From Hyphomicrobium sp. MC1 (GTDB lineage: Bacteria > Pseudomonadota > Alphaproteobacteria > Rhizobiales > Hyphomicrobiaceae): a stretch of 64,000 nt of DNA. The translations under genes and the position numbers were made by a program. Of this stretch, positions 16,489-23,618 are shown piece by piece (position 1 is the stretch's first letter; the number at the start of each line of letters is the position of its first letter). The notes below the pieces were generated by a model. That model made no database searches. It saw only the letters and a program-made list of their open reading frames with translations, and was not told the origin of the DNA. Location of the stretch: the NCBI RefSeq assembly GCF_000253295.1, contig NC_015717.1:806001-870000 (forward strand), written 5' to 3'.

Positions 16489-16673
16489 CACGGCAATCGC
16501 AGTATGGAGCGACTGGGCTTTGTCCTTTGCCGGACGTTAGCAGGTCTGACGACAGCTGGGGCCGCTCCTTCAGATTTAAGTTCGCGGCGGAGCCTTTCGA
16601 ACTTTTCATCGTACCTCGTCTTTTTCGATAACCTGATCGCGCGAGCGCGATCGGTGAACTCACCGATGTTCAT
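16488..16673 (-). CDS. Small basic helical protein, coupled to the membrane peptide
   Basis: A 61-residue, strongly charged protein (MNIGEFTDRARAIRLSKKTR...). An AAAAGG site precedes the ATG. It is translationally coupled to the 53-residue membrane protein. The pair is the only minus-strand unit in the left and middle part of the island. It could act as a toxin-antitoxin, holin-like or exclusion pair, but no family is recognised. Confidence 0.45.
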   Translation of the reverse strand: MNIGEFTDRARAIRLSKKTRYDEKFERLRRELKSEGAAPAVVRPANVRQRTKPSRSILRLP

Positions 16674-17120
16674 GTTAGCCTTTTTGTCTAGAGTAATGGC
16701 GCGCCAAACTCATTTGGCCTGCGCACTCAGATGCGGACATTGGCCGCCAACATAACTATAACAGATTTCAAATGATCTTGTTCCTTTAATTTTAAAGAAC
16801 GAGCGACCGAGAGCGCACTGAACGCCAATCTTCATCGTTATGTTTTGAACATTTCACTGGAACAACCTTCACAACCAAGATGTTGACTAAGTATCGCCTG
16901 TGCAATGGCTCAGGCTTCCAGGTCCATGCATATCCATCGCGCTTCGCAATATCCATAACCGCGTGTTGGTCGTTACACCCAAAACATCGAACGTGTGATC
17001 GAGCGCGTTGTCTGCGAAATTCTTGTGCTCGGGCTCTAAGCGTTCCATCGATCGCCGTCACGAGGACGTTGACACCGCCTTGCGAGGCTATTTTAGTGTC
17101 GCCGAAAGCGGAACTGAGCC
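16674..17120. other. Non-coding stretch
   Basis: About 450 bases with only low-quality frames, rather A+T-rich between 16745 and 16800. It presumably holds the promoter of the minus-strand pair to its left. No repeat or hairpin stands out. Confidence 0.4.
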
Positions 17121-17375
17121 ATGCGCGCACGGCGAATTGTGCAGACCGGTGCATTTGACCCGGAAGACGTGGAGCGTCTTCAGACGGCGTTAGAGGCTGC
17201 GTGGCTGCAGGTGGAAGAGTCCGTGTCCCAGAGAGAACGTGAAGCCGCACGCGAGCACCTTGCAACGGTTGTCGTCTCCGCCGGAAACGTATCCGATCTT
17301 GACGCCGAAGAGCTTGCGACCGTCGCCGTTCGAACATTCTTATCCATTCGCGCAAGCACGCAGTCACCGCCCTGA
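17121..17375 (+). CDS. Conserved-type small island protein
   Basis: An 84-residue protein: MRARRIVQTGAFDPEDVERL, then 'ALEAAWLQVEES', then 'LDAEELATVAVRTFL'. This pattern (FDPE, aromatic helix, L-D-A-E-x-L) recalls short proteins I have seen in Hyphomicrobiales genomic islands. Function unknown. Confidence 0.6.
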   Translation: MRARRIVQTGAFDPEDVERLQTALEAAWLQVEESVSQREREAAREHLATVVVSAGNVSDLDAEELATVAVRTFLSIRASTQSPP

Positions 17376-17403
17376 CTTTTGGGAAACGCCTCACATCCGC
17401 CAC

Positions 17404-17421
17404 ACACATGTTATCATGTGT
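17404..17421. promoter_or_regulatory. Inverted repeat, candidate operator of the RHH gene
   Basis: ACACATG-TTAT-CATGTGT, a perfect 7+7 repeat, lies 65-82 bases upstream of the ribbon-helix-helix gene. Ribbon-helix-helix dimers bind such short symmetric sites and often repress their own gene. Confidence 0.45.
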
Positions 17422-17485
17422 AAATTGCATGACGCGCTGGGCATGATAGAAAAAGCCATCTGCAATGCATGTTGAGAATCAACGG

Positions 17486-17677
17486 ATGGTCAAGAACCTG
17501 CCCCCGTCGCGGCAAGAGCGTGTGCAAATATCAATCTGGATCAGCCCGGAACTTCGCGCAGCCATGAAGGTCACGACGGCGGAAAATCAAACGAGCCTGC
17601 AAGATGCCATCGAGGGATTTTGCGAAACCTACGCCGCAGCGGCACTGAAGCGGATGCGTCGAAAGTCTCTGGATTGA
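17486..17677 (+). CDS. Ribbon-helix-helix-like DNA-binding protein
   Basis: A 63-residue protein (70 from the alternative ATG at 17465). 'VQISIWISPELRAAMKVTTAENQTSLQDAIEGF' shows the beta-strand, helix, turn, helix order of Arc/CopG-type repressors. The symmetric site just upstream supports autoregulation. It starts a short run with the two following genes. Confidence 0.6.
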   Translation: MVKNLPPSRQERVQISIWISPELRAAMKVTTAENQTSLQDAIEGFCETYAAAALKRMRRKSLD

Positions 17678-17699
17678 TCCTCCACCCGAGAGAGACGAC

Positions 17700-18371
17700 A
17701 TGGAAAAGCATTCACGTCGAAATGCAATAGCACTGATGGCCGGCGCTGTTCCTGCTCTTGCCTCAACCGTTCCAGTGATCGCAACCGTAAGCGGTGCGAA
17801 TGCGGGATCCGTTGCCATTGATGGGCCGGACGAGTATTCGCCTAAGATAGCCGCGGCGTTTGCAAAGTGGCAGGCGCTCGTCCAGGACTATAGAGAGGCG
17901 GAAGCCGCCATCCACACGGCCTATGATAGATACGCCGCCATCAAACCGGAAATTCCGGCCGAGCTTCTGACTGGCCGCGCCGCGAAATTCTGCTCGCATG
18001 GCGGAATCAACCTTATCGGGATTGAGCGAGAAGCGGTACGCTATCCGTCAGACCCGGGACTGGCGCATGCCGTCGAGGTCGCGCGTCAGTGCCGCAGGGC
18101 TACTGATGCGGCAGCTGAGAAGGTGGGGCTAAAGGCATTCGATGATGCTGCAGCTGAAGCTTCGGAGGCAGAGAGTGACGAGTTTCTCGTCTTCCTTTCT
18201 GTGCCGCCCGTAACAAGGGCCGACGTTGGGCTGCAAGCCAAGCACCTGAAGGAATGGCTTCTCCAATGCTCCAACGAACGGCCGGTGGAGGCGTGGCTTG
18301 AAGCTCTGACGGGCACGACTTGGCCAAACGAAACGGATGACGCATCGGATGTGGAGGTCGCTCATGTCTGA
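17700..18371 (+). CDS. Unknown island protein with Tat-like N-terminus
   Basis: A 223-residue protein. It begins 'KHSRRNAIALMAGAVPALAS', a twin-arginine plus hydrophobic stretch that looks like a Tat signal, though 'SRRN' lacks the full consensus. The rest is helical and acidic, with 'AKWQALVQDYREAEAAIHTAYDRY' a likely coiled coil. Similar proteins occur in Hyphomicrobiales islands, often followed by a short gene as here. Function unknown. Confidence 0.6.
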   Translation: MEKHSRRNAIALMAGAVPALASTVPVIATVSGANAGSVAIDGPDEYSPKIAAAFAKWQALVQDYREAEAAIHTAYDRYAAIKPEIPAELLTGRAAKFCSHGGINLIGIEREAVRYPSDPGLAHAVEVARQCRRATDAAAEKVGLKAFDDAAAEASEAESDEFLVFLSVPPVTRADVGLQAKHLKEWLLQCSNERPVEAWLEALTGTTWPNETDDASDVEVAHV

Positions 18372-18723
18372 TCAACAATGGCCCGAGTTCCACCGCTGGT
18401 ACGAACTCACGATGGAAGAACAGCGCATCTATGCCGAAGAAGACGAGTGTGACCGCGATCGACTGCTTGACGCGGTAGACGAAGAACGAGGACCGCTCGA
18501 GCGAGCAATGCGGAGCCGCACACCTCAGAACCTGCAGCAACTTGGCATGCTTGCAGTGATCGAACTCCGATATGCCGACAAGCGCGATGATGCCGATATT
18601 CCCTATACCGGCTTTCTCGCGTTCGGCATCTCGGAGCGAGCCGCGCATTTGACCGAAGGGGTGTTGAAACTGGCAATAACGCAAAATCTTTTGCCGGGCG
18701 TTGTTATTCACGGAGGCTTTTGA
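18364..18723 (+). CDS. Unknown island protein coupled to the preceding gene
   Basis: A 119-residue soluble, acidic protein (MSDQQWPEFHRWYELTMEEQ...). It starts eight bases inside the preceding gene, and its own stop is followed by a hairpin. The open frame reaches back to 18337, but the ATG at 18364 fits the overlap style of this island. Confidence 0.55.
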   Translation: MSDQQWPEFHRWYELTMEEQRIYAEEDECDRDRLLDAVDEERGPLERAMRSRTPQNLQQLGMLAVIELRYADKRDDADIPYTGFLAFGISERAAHLTEGVLKLAITQNLLPGVVIHGGF

Positions 18724-18751
18724 CCGTCGTCTGCCTTTGAGGACAACAAAA

Positions 18752-18777
18752 AAGCCCGGCCATTGCTGACCGGGCTT
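18752..18777 (-). terminator. Intrinsic terminator between convergent genes
   Basis: AAGCCCGG (18752-18759) and CCGGGCTT (18770-18777) form the stem. On the minus strand it is followed by TTTTTTGTT, so it ends the membrane-protein transcript. Confidence 0.7.
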
Positions 18778-18794
18778 CTATCGTTGCGAGAATG

Positions 18795-19769
18795 TTACGC
18801 CGACATCCGTGCGCGCTGGCTGTAGTCGTAGGCCGTGCTCACTGGCAATTCCGGGAATTGAGCTTTGATCTCTCCCCCGGATGGTGCCCGGCCGTGCTTT
18901 TCTCGGAATGCTTCCGAAAAGTTCACAACCGTTTTATCGGCTTTCCGACCCCTGCGGCGCCCGCCTTTCGGAGGGACTGGTGTATTTCCCGGAATTTCTG
19001 ATTTCCCGGAAACCGACGCATCGTTGGCCGGAACCGGGACGGAGCGTTCCGGGATTTCCGGGCGGCTGGCCTCAGCCTTCCGAGAAGTCCGGAAGGCAAA
19101 GCCGAACGCTACGATCGAACCGACTTCGAAGAACAGGGTCGTTGCGAACGGCATCAGCAAGACGAGCGCCGCAACGATCTGATCTTTCGTCCCAGGTACG
19201 TGCAAGAGCATGGCGATCTCTGCCATGGCTACCGCTTTCGCGTTGACGGGCTTCTGAGGGCCAAGGGCGGCGATCTCGCGTTCGAGCTGTTCGATCACGA
19301 TCTCAACGTCTTTGGCGTTCCGCTGCCAGTCTCGGCAGTTGCGGCCGCAGCCACGCTTGCCGGTCTCTTTCTGAACCTGATCGTCCGCGTAGGCTTTGCG
19401 GGCCTTGGCTGCCTCCAGGTCTTCGTTTTTCTCGACGATCTTTTTGTTGGTGTCTTCGACCGAGAGCGTTGTGGTGCCCTGGGCCTCCGCTTGGCGCCCG
19501 ACCGATGAATAGACGACGAGAGCGGTACCGGAGAGGAACAGTACAAGAAAGCCGATCGCCGCGAAGACATGACGGGCGCGAGCTGCGTCCACCATGAGAT
19601 GGCCGGCGGTGATCGTGCCGAACACTGTCAAAATCGTGAGCCACTGTCCTGACTGCCACTGCGTCGGAGAGGTCAGGTCTTTGTCCAGGAGGATCGTGAG
19701 GCCTCCGATTGCAAACGCCACGCCTGCTACGAGAGCGAGGGCGCGGCCGTCTTTGAGGAAGTTGTTCAT
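18795..19769 (-). CDS. Multi-pass membrane protein with coiled-coil loop and HTH-like tail
   Basis: A 324-residue protein. Hydrophobic segments lie at about residues 10-30, 42-58, 68-88 and 198-225. Between the third and fourth is a charged coiled-coil loop with a 'CGRNC' cysteine pair. The last ~45 residues are soluble and read like a helix-turn-helix ('FREKHGRAPSGGEIKAQFPEL', 'STAYDYSQRAR'). GGAGA precedes the ATG at 19769. Its start overlaps the stop of the 34-residue membrane peptide upstream. A membrane sensor with an internal DNA-binding end is possible, but this is inference. Confidence 0.65.
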   Translation of the reverse strand: MNNFLKDGRALALVAGVAFAIGGLTILLDKDLTSPTQWQSGQWLTILTVFGTITAGHLMVDAARARHVFAAIGFLVLFLSGTALVVYSSVGRQAEAQGTTTLSVEDTNKKIVEKNEDLEAAKARKAYADDQVQKETGKRGCGRNCRDWQRNAKDVEIVIEQLEREIAALGPQKPVNAKAVAMAEIAMLLHVPGTKDQIVAALVLLMPFATTLFFEVGSIVAFGFAFRTSRKAEASRPEIPERSVPVPANDASVSGKSEIPGNTPVPPKGGRRRGRKADKTVVNFSEAFREKHGRAPSGGEIKAQFPELPVSTAYDYSQRARMSA

Positions 19770-19870
19770 CGGCCGATCTCCTCGGCCAACATGCTGACGG
19801 TGATCCACAGTCCAGCCGCGACGAATGCCGCAAGCGGGACAAGAATGCCAATTAGTGCTATGTCATTCAT
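19766..19870 (-). CDS. 34-residue single-pass membrane peptide
   Basis: Encodes MNDIALIGILVPLAAFVAAG followed by LWITVSMLAEEIGR: one transmembrane helix with a short acidic end. AGGA lies nine bases before the ATG at 19870. The stop overlaps the start of the larger membrane protein (ATGA), so the two are coupled and may form a complex. Confidence 0.55.
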   Translation of the reverse strand: MNDIALIGILVPLAAFVAAGLWITVSMLAEEIGR

Positions 19871-20210
19871 AGTTTTGATCCTGGTGATATCAGGGTTGGG
19901 ACAAGGCCTCGTTCGGTGTTTGCTGCACCGTCCGGGGCCGCTTTGTTTCTGATGGGTCTCATCAGGTGGCGCGTGACGCCACGAGGCCGGGCAAAGCTTC
20001 GCCACTGGCCTTTCGACCTTTTCATCGCTTCGCCGGTCGTCTCTGAGTATCCCCGTTCCGCTTCGCGGCGCCCGTTTTGGCGTCTCTTGCTTGGCGTCTC
20101 AGTTCGGGTAGAGGCCTGCACAATGCGTCTTAATACCATTAATATAATAACATAATTAGCGCATGTCAAGAAGGCTTGACTGAATTATTTTATTAGAATA
20201 ATTATTGTGC
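19871..20210. promoter_or_regulatory. Divergent control region
   Basis: Lies between the minus-strand membrane pair and the plus-strand RHH operon. It is very A+T-rich at about 20135-20210. A 52-codon minus frame (19867-20025) ends inside the 34-residue gene start, but has a poor ribosome site and basic, shadow-like content. Confidence 0.5.
20165..20205 (+). promoter_or_regulatory. Promoter with palindromic operator over the -35 box
   Basis: GTCAAGAAGGCTTGAC (20165-20180) is an inverted repeat whose right arm contains the -35 box TTGACT (20176-20181). Candidate -10 boxes AATAAT (20197-20202) or TAATTA (20199-20204) follow. Transcription would then begin within a few bases of the ATG at 20211, so the message may be leaderless. 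Confidence 0.55.
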
Positions 20211-20417
20211 ATGGAAAACGTGAGCCAGGAAATGTCAGAAGTACCGCGTAGGGGACGACCGCCATCAGGCCGAAAGACCGTCTATCAGGTTGCGTTAGAC
20301 GATGATCCGCACGGAGAGACCATTGCCAAGATCGCGGAGGCAGAGGGCAAATCCACAAGCGCCGTTATCCGCGAGCTTGTTATCGAGGGACTTGGACGCA
20401 GAAGGCGCAACCGATGA
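20211..20417 (+). CDS. Ribbon-helix-helix-like regulator
   Basis: A 68-residue protein. 'KTVYQVALDDDPHGETIAKIAEAEGKS' then 'AVIRELVIEGLG' fits an Arc/CopG-type fold, with basic ends (RRGRPPSGRK, GRRRRNR) as in DNA-binding tails. ATG 20211 is chosen; ATG 20232 is an alternative close behind AGGAA. It heads a four-gene run and probably represses it from the palindrome over its promoter. Confidence 0.6.
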   Translation: MENVSQEMSEVPRRGRPPSGRKTVYQVALDDDPHGETIAKIAEAEGKSTSAVIRELVIEGLGRRRRNR

Positions 20418-20590
20418 ATGACAATTCTGAACTGCACCGGGCTATTGAGAAGTTCAAGCGTGGCGGTGGCCAATACGAAGACGCGCTCAAAGTTTTGAGC
20501 GGGGCCTACATTGCGAAAACGCGGGACGCTGAGGTCGTTGCCAACGTCCAGCATAAGCTCGCGGCGAAGGCTCTCAAAAAGGGCAACTGA
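20414..20590 (+). CDS. 58-residue island protein
   Basis: Overlaps the RHH gene by ATGA. Encodes MNDNSELHRAIEKFKRGGGQ and a second helical half rich in Ala and Lys. The acidic start and basic end could suit a small DNA- or protein-binding partner. Its stop overlaps the next ATG (TGATG). Confidence 0.5.
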   Translation: MNDNSELHRAIEKFKRGGGQYEDALKVLSGAYIAKTRDAEVVANVQHKLAAKALKKGN

Positions 20591-20865
20591 TGGGCGACCT
20601 CTTGAGAGCCTGCGATGACCTCGCGTTAGTCCGCATAGACGGTGACGACCTGATGCGCTGGGCAGCCACCGCTAGGCGCTTGGAAGCCGTCAGCCCTGTC
20701 GTTTCGGCAACGGTCAACAGTCTCCACGGAAACCGTTGTCACGGAAGCTTGGCGCGATGTGCCGATGCAGCTAGATTTGCCGCTGAGATCGCCGACGAGC
20801 CAGAGCGAACAATCGCTATCGCTCTCGCCGAGGATTTCGAACGGCACGCGATGCAAGGGCACTGA
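20590..20865 (+). CDS. Small unknown island protein
   Basis: A 91-residue acidic, helical protein coupled to its predecessor by TGATG. It has three cysteines and ends 'IALAEDFERHAMQGH'. No family recognised; the tight coupling supports it. Confidence 0.5.
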   Translation: MGDLLRACDDLALVRIDGDDLMRWAATARRLEAVSPVVSATVNSLHGNRCHGSLARCADAARFAAEIADEPERTIAIALAEDFERHAMQGH

Positions 20866-20872
20866 CGGGGCA

Positions 20873-21352
20873 ATGTTTTTCAGGAGCGCAGCCAAGGCCC
20901 GAGATCCTGCCCCGGACTACCGGCCCGTGCCCCTGGCCCCGGTACCCGGCCCGACACCCTGCCCCGCCTCGCCGGCCTCACCCCCTGGCACCCCTGGCCC
21001 AGGTACCCGGCCCGAGGCCCTGGCCCGGCACCCTGCCGCGGGAAGCCATGCCACATCGCGCGGAAAGCCGTCTAGGAGGCCCGCCACGATCTTTCGGCTA
21101 TGCCGCGAACCGGCAAACCCGGCTCGCCTGCAGGCCGCGAAATTCCTTCGGATCTTGCGTGAAACAATTCCGGAGGCGACAGGCTGCTGGCTGATTGTGA
21201 GCGACCTCGCGAAGTCATACCGAGAGATAGCTGCGCAAGAAGGATGGCCCGTGTTGCGCTGGGCTGAGATCGGCTGCGAGCTTGCGAAGCTCACTCCGCG
21301 AAAAACGATCAAGCTGAACCGCAAAAAGCATGTGGCATACCGCCTGCGCTAG
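20873..21352 (+). CDS. Proline-rich protein with conserved island C-terminal domain
   Basis: A 159-residue protein. Residues about 12-55 are mostly Pro, Ala, Gly and Thr, from a very G+C-rich tract that contains two near-identical 24-base segments 61 bases apart. The last ~85 residues form a compact domain ('LRILRETIPEATGCWLIVSD', 'YREIAAQEGWPVLRWAEIG'). That domain pattern recurs in short proteins at the ends of Hyphomicrobiales islands. ATG 20873 follows a GGGG-type site eight bases after the previous stop. Last island gene by this reading. Confidence 0.55.
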   Translation: MFFRSAAKARDPAPDYRPVPLAPVPGPTPCPASPASPPGTPGPGTRPEALARHPAAGSHATSRGKPSRRPATIFRLCREPANPARLQAAKFLRILRETIPEATGCWLIVSDLAKSYREIAAQEGWPVLRWAEIGCELAKLTPRKTIKLNRKKHVAYRLR

Positions 21353-21772
21353 ACGGTTTGTTGGTTTCATCGTTGGTCTCGCGCTTTCCGTCCATACCTT
21401 ATGGCATTGATGTAGCTATTATTTCATGCTGCAATATGAGCGACACTCTCCCGCCATTGTTGTCAGAAGTGCCGTTTTGACGACGATTAGCTTCCTCTGG
21501 TGTTCCTCCATATTCCCCACCCGCTTTCGTAACGCGGCGGAGCTTCGAGCCGTGAACGGTCACTTGGTTCTATAAGGCTGACATATATTACCCGGATACA
21601 ATTGACGAAGGTATTTCGTCCGGGTATTAATGGCGCGGGCGTCTGGGCAAGCGCGACACGTTCGATTTCCTAAACAGCCCCTGCGGGTCAACGATTGCTG
21701 TCTTCTGGTTTGTTGCCGGAGGTGGCCATCGCGGTCGCGCGGTCAGCGATACATCCCATTCAAGGAACCGCC
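21353..21772. other. Non-coding stretch with candidate right attachment site
   Basis: CACTCTC-CCGCCA at 21444-21456 matches the tRNA-Ser end (CACTCTCTCCGCCA) except for one missing T, making it a weak attR candidate. Further on, TACCCGGA (21589-21596) and TCCGGGTA (21619-21626) form an inverted repeat ahead of the next gene, possibly an operator. No gene seen. Confidence 0.35.
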
Positions 21773-22234
21773 ATGAGCAGAACCGACTCGACATCGTATC
21801 TCGAACCGACACAGGCCGCGGGGCGCCAGTTCGTGCAGCGCGATCTTTCCGGCCCCGTCGTCATGCTCAATCTGCTGAGGTTCAGGGATGTCGCCGATTA
21901 TTCAGGCCACCCTGAACTGGCGCCTGCTGTGCCGATCAGCGGTGCACGAGCATTCGATCGCTACGTTGAGCATACGCTGCCCTTCTTGCGCGAAAGCGGG
22001 GGCGATATCTTGTTTCTCGCCAAGGGCGGCGCCTTCCTGATCGGCCCCGCCGACGAACGGTGGGATCTGGCAATGCTGGTCCGGCAGGCCAGTGTTGCTT
22101 CGTTTCTCTCCTTCGCCGCCCATGCAGGGTATCTCGCGGGGCTTGGCCATCGCTCGGCAGCGGTGGAGGATTCCCGCCTACTCCCGCTATCGGAAATGCC
22201 ATGTCGCACGCCTGCTGAGGGAATGCAGGCATGA
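21773..22234 (+). CDS. DUF1330-like dimeric alpha/beta-barrel protein
   Basis: A 153-residue protein. 'GPVVMLNLLRFRD' near the start and 'GARAFDRYVEHTLPFLRESGGDILFLAKGG' follow the usual layout of DUF1330 and related ferredoxin-like barrels. AAGGAA precedes the ATG at 21773. The following hydrolase fragment overlaps its end by ATGA, so the pair was once an operon. A promoter-proximal inverted repeat may regulate it. Substrate unknown. Confidence 0.6.
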   Translation: MSRTDSTSYLEPTQAAGRQFVQRDLSGPVVMLNLLRFRDVADYSGHPELAPAVPISGARAFDRYVEHTLPFLRESGGDILFLAKGGAFLIGPADERWDLAMLVRQASVASFLSFAAHAGYLAGLGHRSAAVEDSRLLPLSEMPCRTPAEGMQA

Positions 22235-22330
22235 ATACAATAATGGCCAACGGCATTGAACTCGCCTGGGACAGTTTTGGCGATGCCGACGCCGAAGCAT
22301 TCCTGCTGAGCGTGCCGAAGGAATTTCGAG
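22231..22330 (+). pseudogene. N-terminal remnant of an alpha/beta hydrolase
   Basis: MNTIMANGIELAWDSFGDAD matches the first strand of alpha/beta hydrolases (ANGIELAYETFGDP-like). The frame then switches to unrelated text ('SVPKEFRGVDRR') and has no oxyanion or nucleophile region. The rest of the gene is absent; the peroxidase gene lies just beyond. It is read as a deletion scar. Exact break near 22305-22315. Confidence 0.6.
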
Positions 22331-22354
22331 GAGTCGATAGGCGAAACGCTGTTG

Positions 22355-22390
22355 GGGACGGGCGACCGCCGCGCGTCACACGCCCGTCCC
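22355..22390. terminator. Hairpin between convergent genes
   Basis: GGGACGGGCG (22355-22364) and CGCCCGTCCC (22381-22390) form a perfect 10-base stem. There is no long T run, so it is a moderate terminator candidate for the peroxidase or the truncated hydrolase unit. Confidence 0.5.
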
Positions 22391-22403
22391 TTCACATCGA
22401 ATC

Positions 22404-23444
22404 TTATGGCTGCGGCCTAGGCGTTTCTACCGTACTGGGCGGGAGTATCGGGTAGGTGACTTGGGGTTGCTCGCCCGTCAGCGACTCCAGGAACGAGGTG
22501 ATGTTGCTAATTTCCGCGTCCGTGAGGTGTTGGCCGAGTTGGCTTGTGCCCATGACAGCAACTGCCTGACGAAGATCCCATGATTTCCCCGTATGGAAAT
22601 ATGGCATTGTCAGCGCAACATTACGGAGCGGCGGGACGCGAAAGACATATTCATCGCTGACCGTGTGCGTGACTTGGAAGCGCCCCTTATCATCAGGCGG
22701 CAGGAAATCAGCACCTGGTTTTTCGACTACGCCAAAGGGCGCATACATTTGCCCGCCGACATTTATGCCCGCATGACAGGACGAGCATCCCTTGCTCATG
22801 AAGAGCTGCAAACCTTCTTTTTGCTCTGGAGTAAGCGCTGCTTCATCGCCTCGCAAATACTTGTCGAAGGGAGCATTGGGGGTGATCAGCGTCGCTTCAA
22901 AGGCCGCAATCGCGGTTGCGACGTTGGACATCGTAATGCGATCGGCGTCAGTAGCGAAGGCCGCTTCAAAAAGCTTGCTGTAGCCAGGAATTCCTTTCAA
23001 CATTTGAATAGCGTGTTCGGGGGTGATGCCCATCTCGATTGGATTCTGGATCGGCCCACCAGCTTGGGCTTTCAAGTCAGCGGCGCGGCCATCCCAAAAT
23101 TGCGCGACGTTAAATACTGCATTCAAAACTGTGGGTGCATTTCGGCCGCCGTGTTGCCATTTGTGCCCAATCGAGTTTGGAAGCATGTCGACGCCTCCAA
23201 GCCCAATTTGATGGCAGGTGTTGCAGCTGATGTTATGACTTTGCGAAAGGCGCGGATCGAAATAGAGAGCTTTGCCGAGGTCCACCATCGCTGGCGTAGA
23301 GACAATGCCTTTAATCACTGGCGGGGTGAGAGGAATAGGAGCGAAGGTGGCTTGGGCCTGCTTCATGAGAGGGTCATCGGCAGCATCCACCGACATCGCG
23401 ACCGCAGAAGTCGCGACCACTGTCAGAATTGTAAATAGTCGCAT
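22404..23444 (-). CDS. Di-haem cytochrome c peroxidase family protein
   Basis: Periplasmic enzyme of the CcpA/MauG group, reducing hydrogen peroxide with electrons from cytochrome c or acting as a related oxidase. The 346-residue protein has a signal peptide ('LFTILTVVATSAVAMSVDAA') and two haem sites: CNTCH at 74-78 and CSSCH at 220-224. 'QFWDGRA', 'PIQNPIEMG' and 'FRVPPLRNVALTMPYFHTG' are typical peroxidase blocks. AGGAG precedes the ATG at 23444. The cytochrome b561 remnant lies about 170 bases upstream, suggesting a broken electron-transfer operon. Confidence 0.88.
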   Translation of the reverse strand: MRLFTILTVVATSAVAMSVDAADDPLMKQAQATFAPIPLTPPVIKGIVSTPAMVDLGKALYFDPRLSQSHNISCNTCHQIGLGGVDMLPNSIGHKWQHGGRNAPTVLNAVFNVAQFWDGRAADLKAQAGGPIQNPIEMGITPEHAIQMLKGIPGYSKLFEAAFATDADRITMSNVATAIAAFEATLITPNAPFDKYLRGDEAALTPEQKEGLQLFMSKGCSSCHAGINVGGQMYAPFGVVEKPGADFLPPDDKGRFQVTHTVSDEYVFRVPPLRNVALTMPYFHTGKSWDLRQAVAVMGTSQLGQHLTDAEISNITSFLESLTGEQPQVTYPILPPSTVETPRPQP

Positions 23445-23618
23445 GCGCTTCTCCTTCTCGCCAACCCCCGCGAACAAAAAACTAACGCATCAACCATTGA
23501 TGGACTTGATTTCGCGCAATTGGAATTATCGGTCAGGATGACCGCGCGAGGTGATTCAGAAATCACCCTTCGCAGCAGCTATCCCCGAGGACAACTGCTG
23601 CCCACGAAGCATTGACGG

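Larger units (their letters stand above)
6238..21460. mobile_element. Integrated island at tRNA-Ser, phage-satellite-like or reduced prophage
   Basis: The left border is the tRNA-Ser 3' end. Content in order: tyrosine integrase, unknown gene, AlpA-like HTH, a chain of overlapping small genes, replication initiator with iteron-like repeats, HNH/P-loop protein, HK97 prohead protease, gene-poor stretch, two ribbon-helix-helix proteins, a membrane protein on the opposite strand, and a proline-rich regulator-like protein. No terminase, portal, capsid, tail or lysis gene was recognised. The right border is set tentatively at an imperfect copy of the tRNA end at 21444-21456; the true border may lie anywhere between 21352 and 21772. 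Confidence 0.75.

Noticed and set aside
16792..17430. 212-codon minus-strand frame in the island
   Set aside because: It runs through a likely promoter zone and lies opposite a well-supported small gene at 17121-17375; arginine-rich shadow character.
19867..20025. 52-codon minus-strand frame ending in the start of the 34-residue membrane peptide
   Set aside because: The ATGA overlap is suggestive, but the ribosome site is poor and the text is arginine-rich without pattern.
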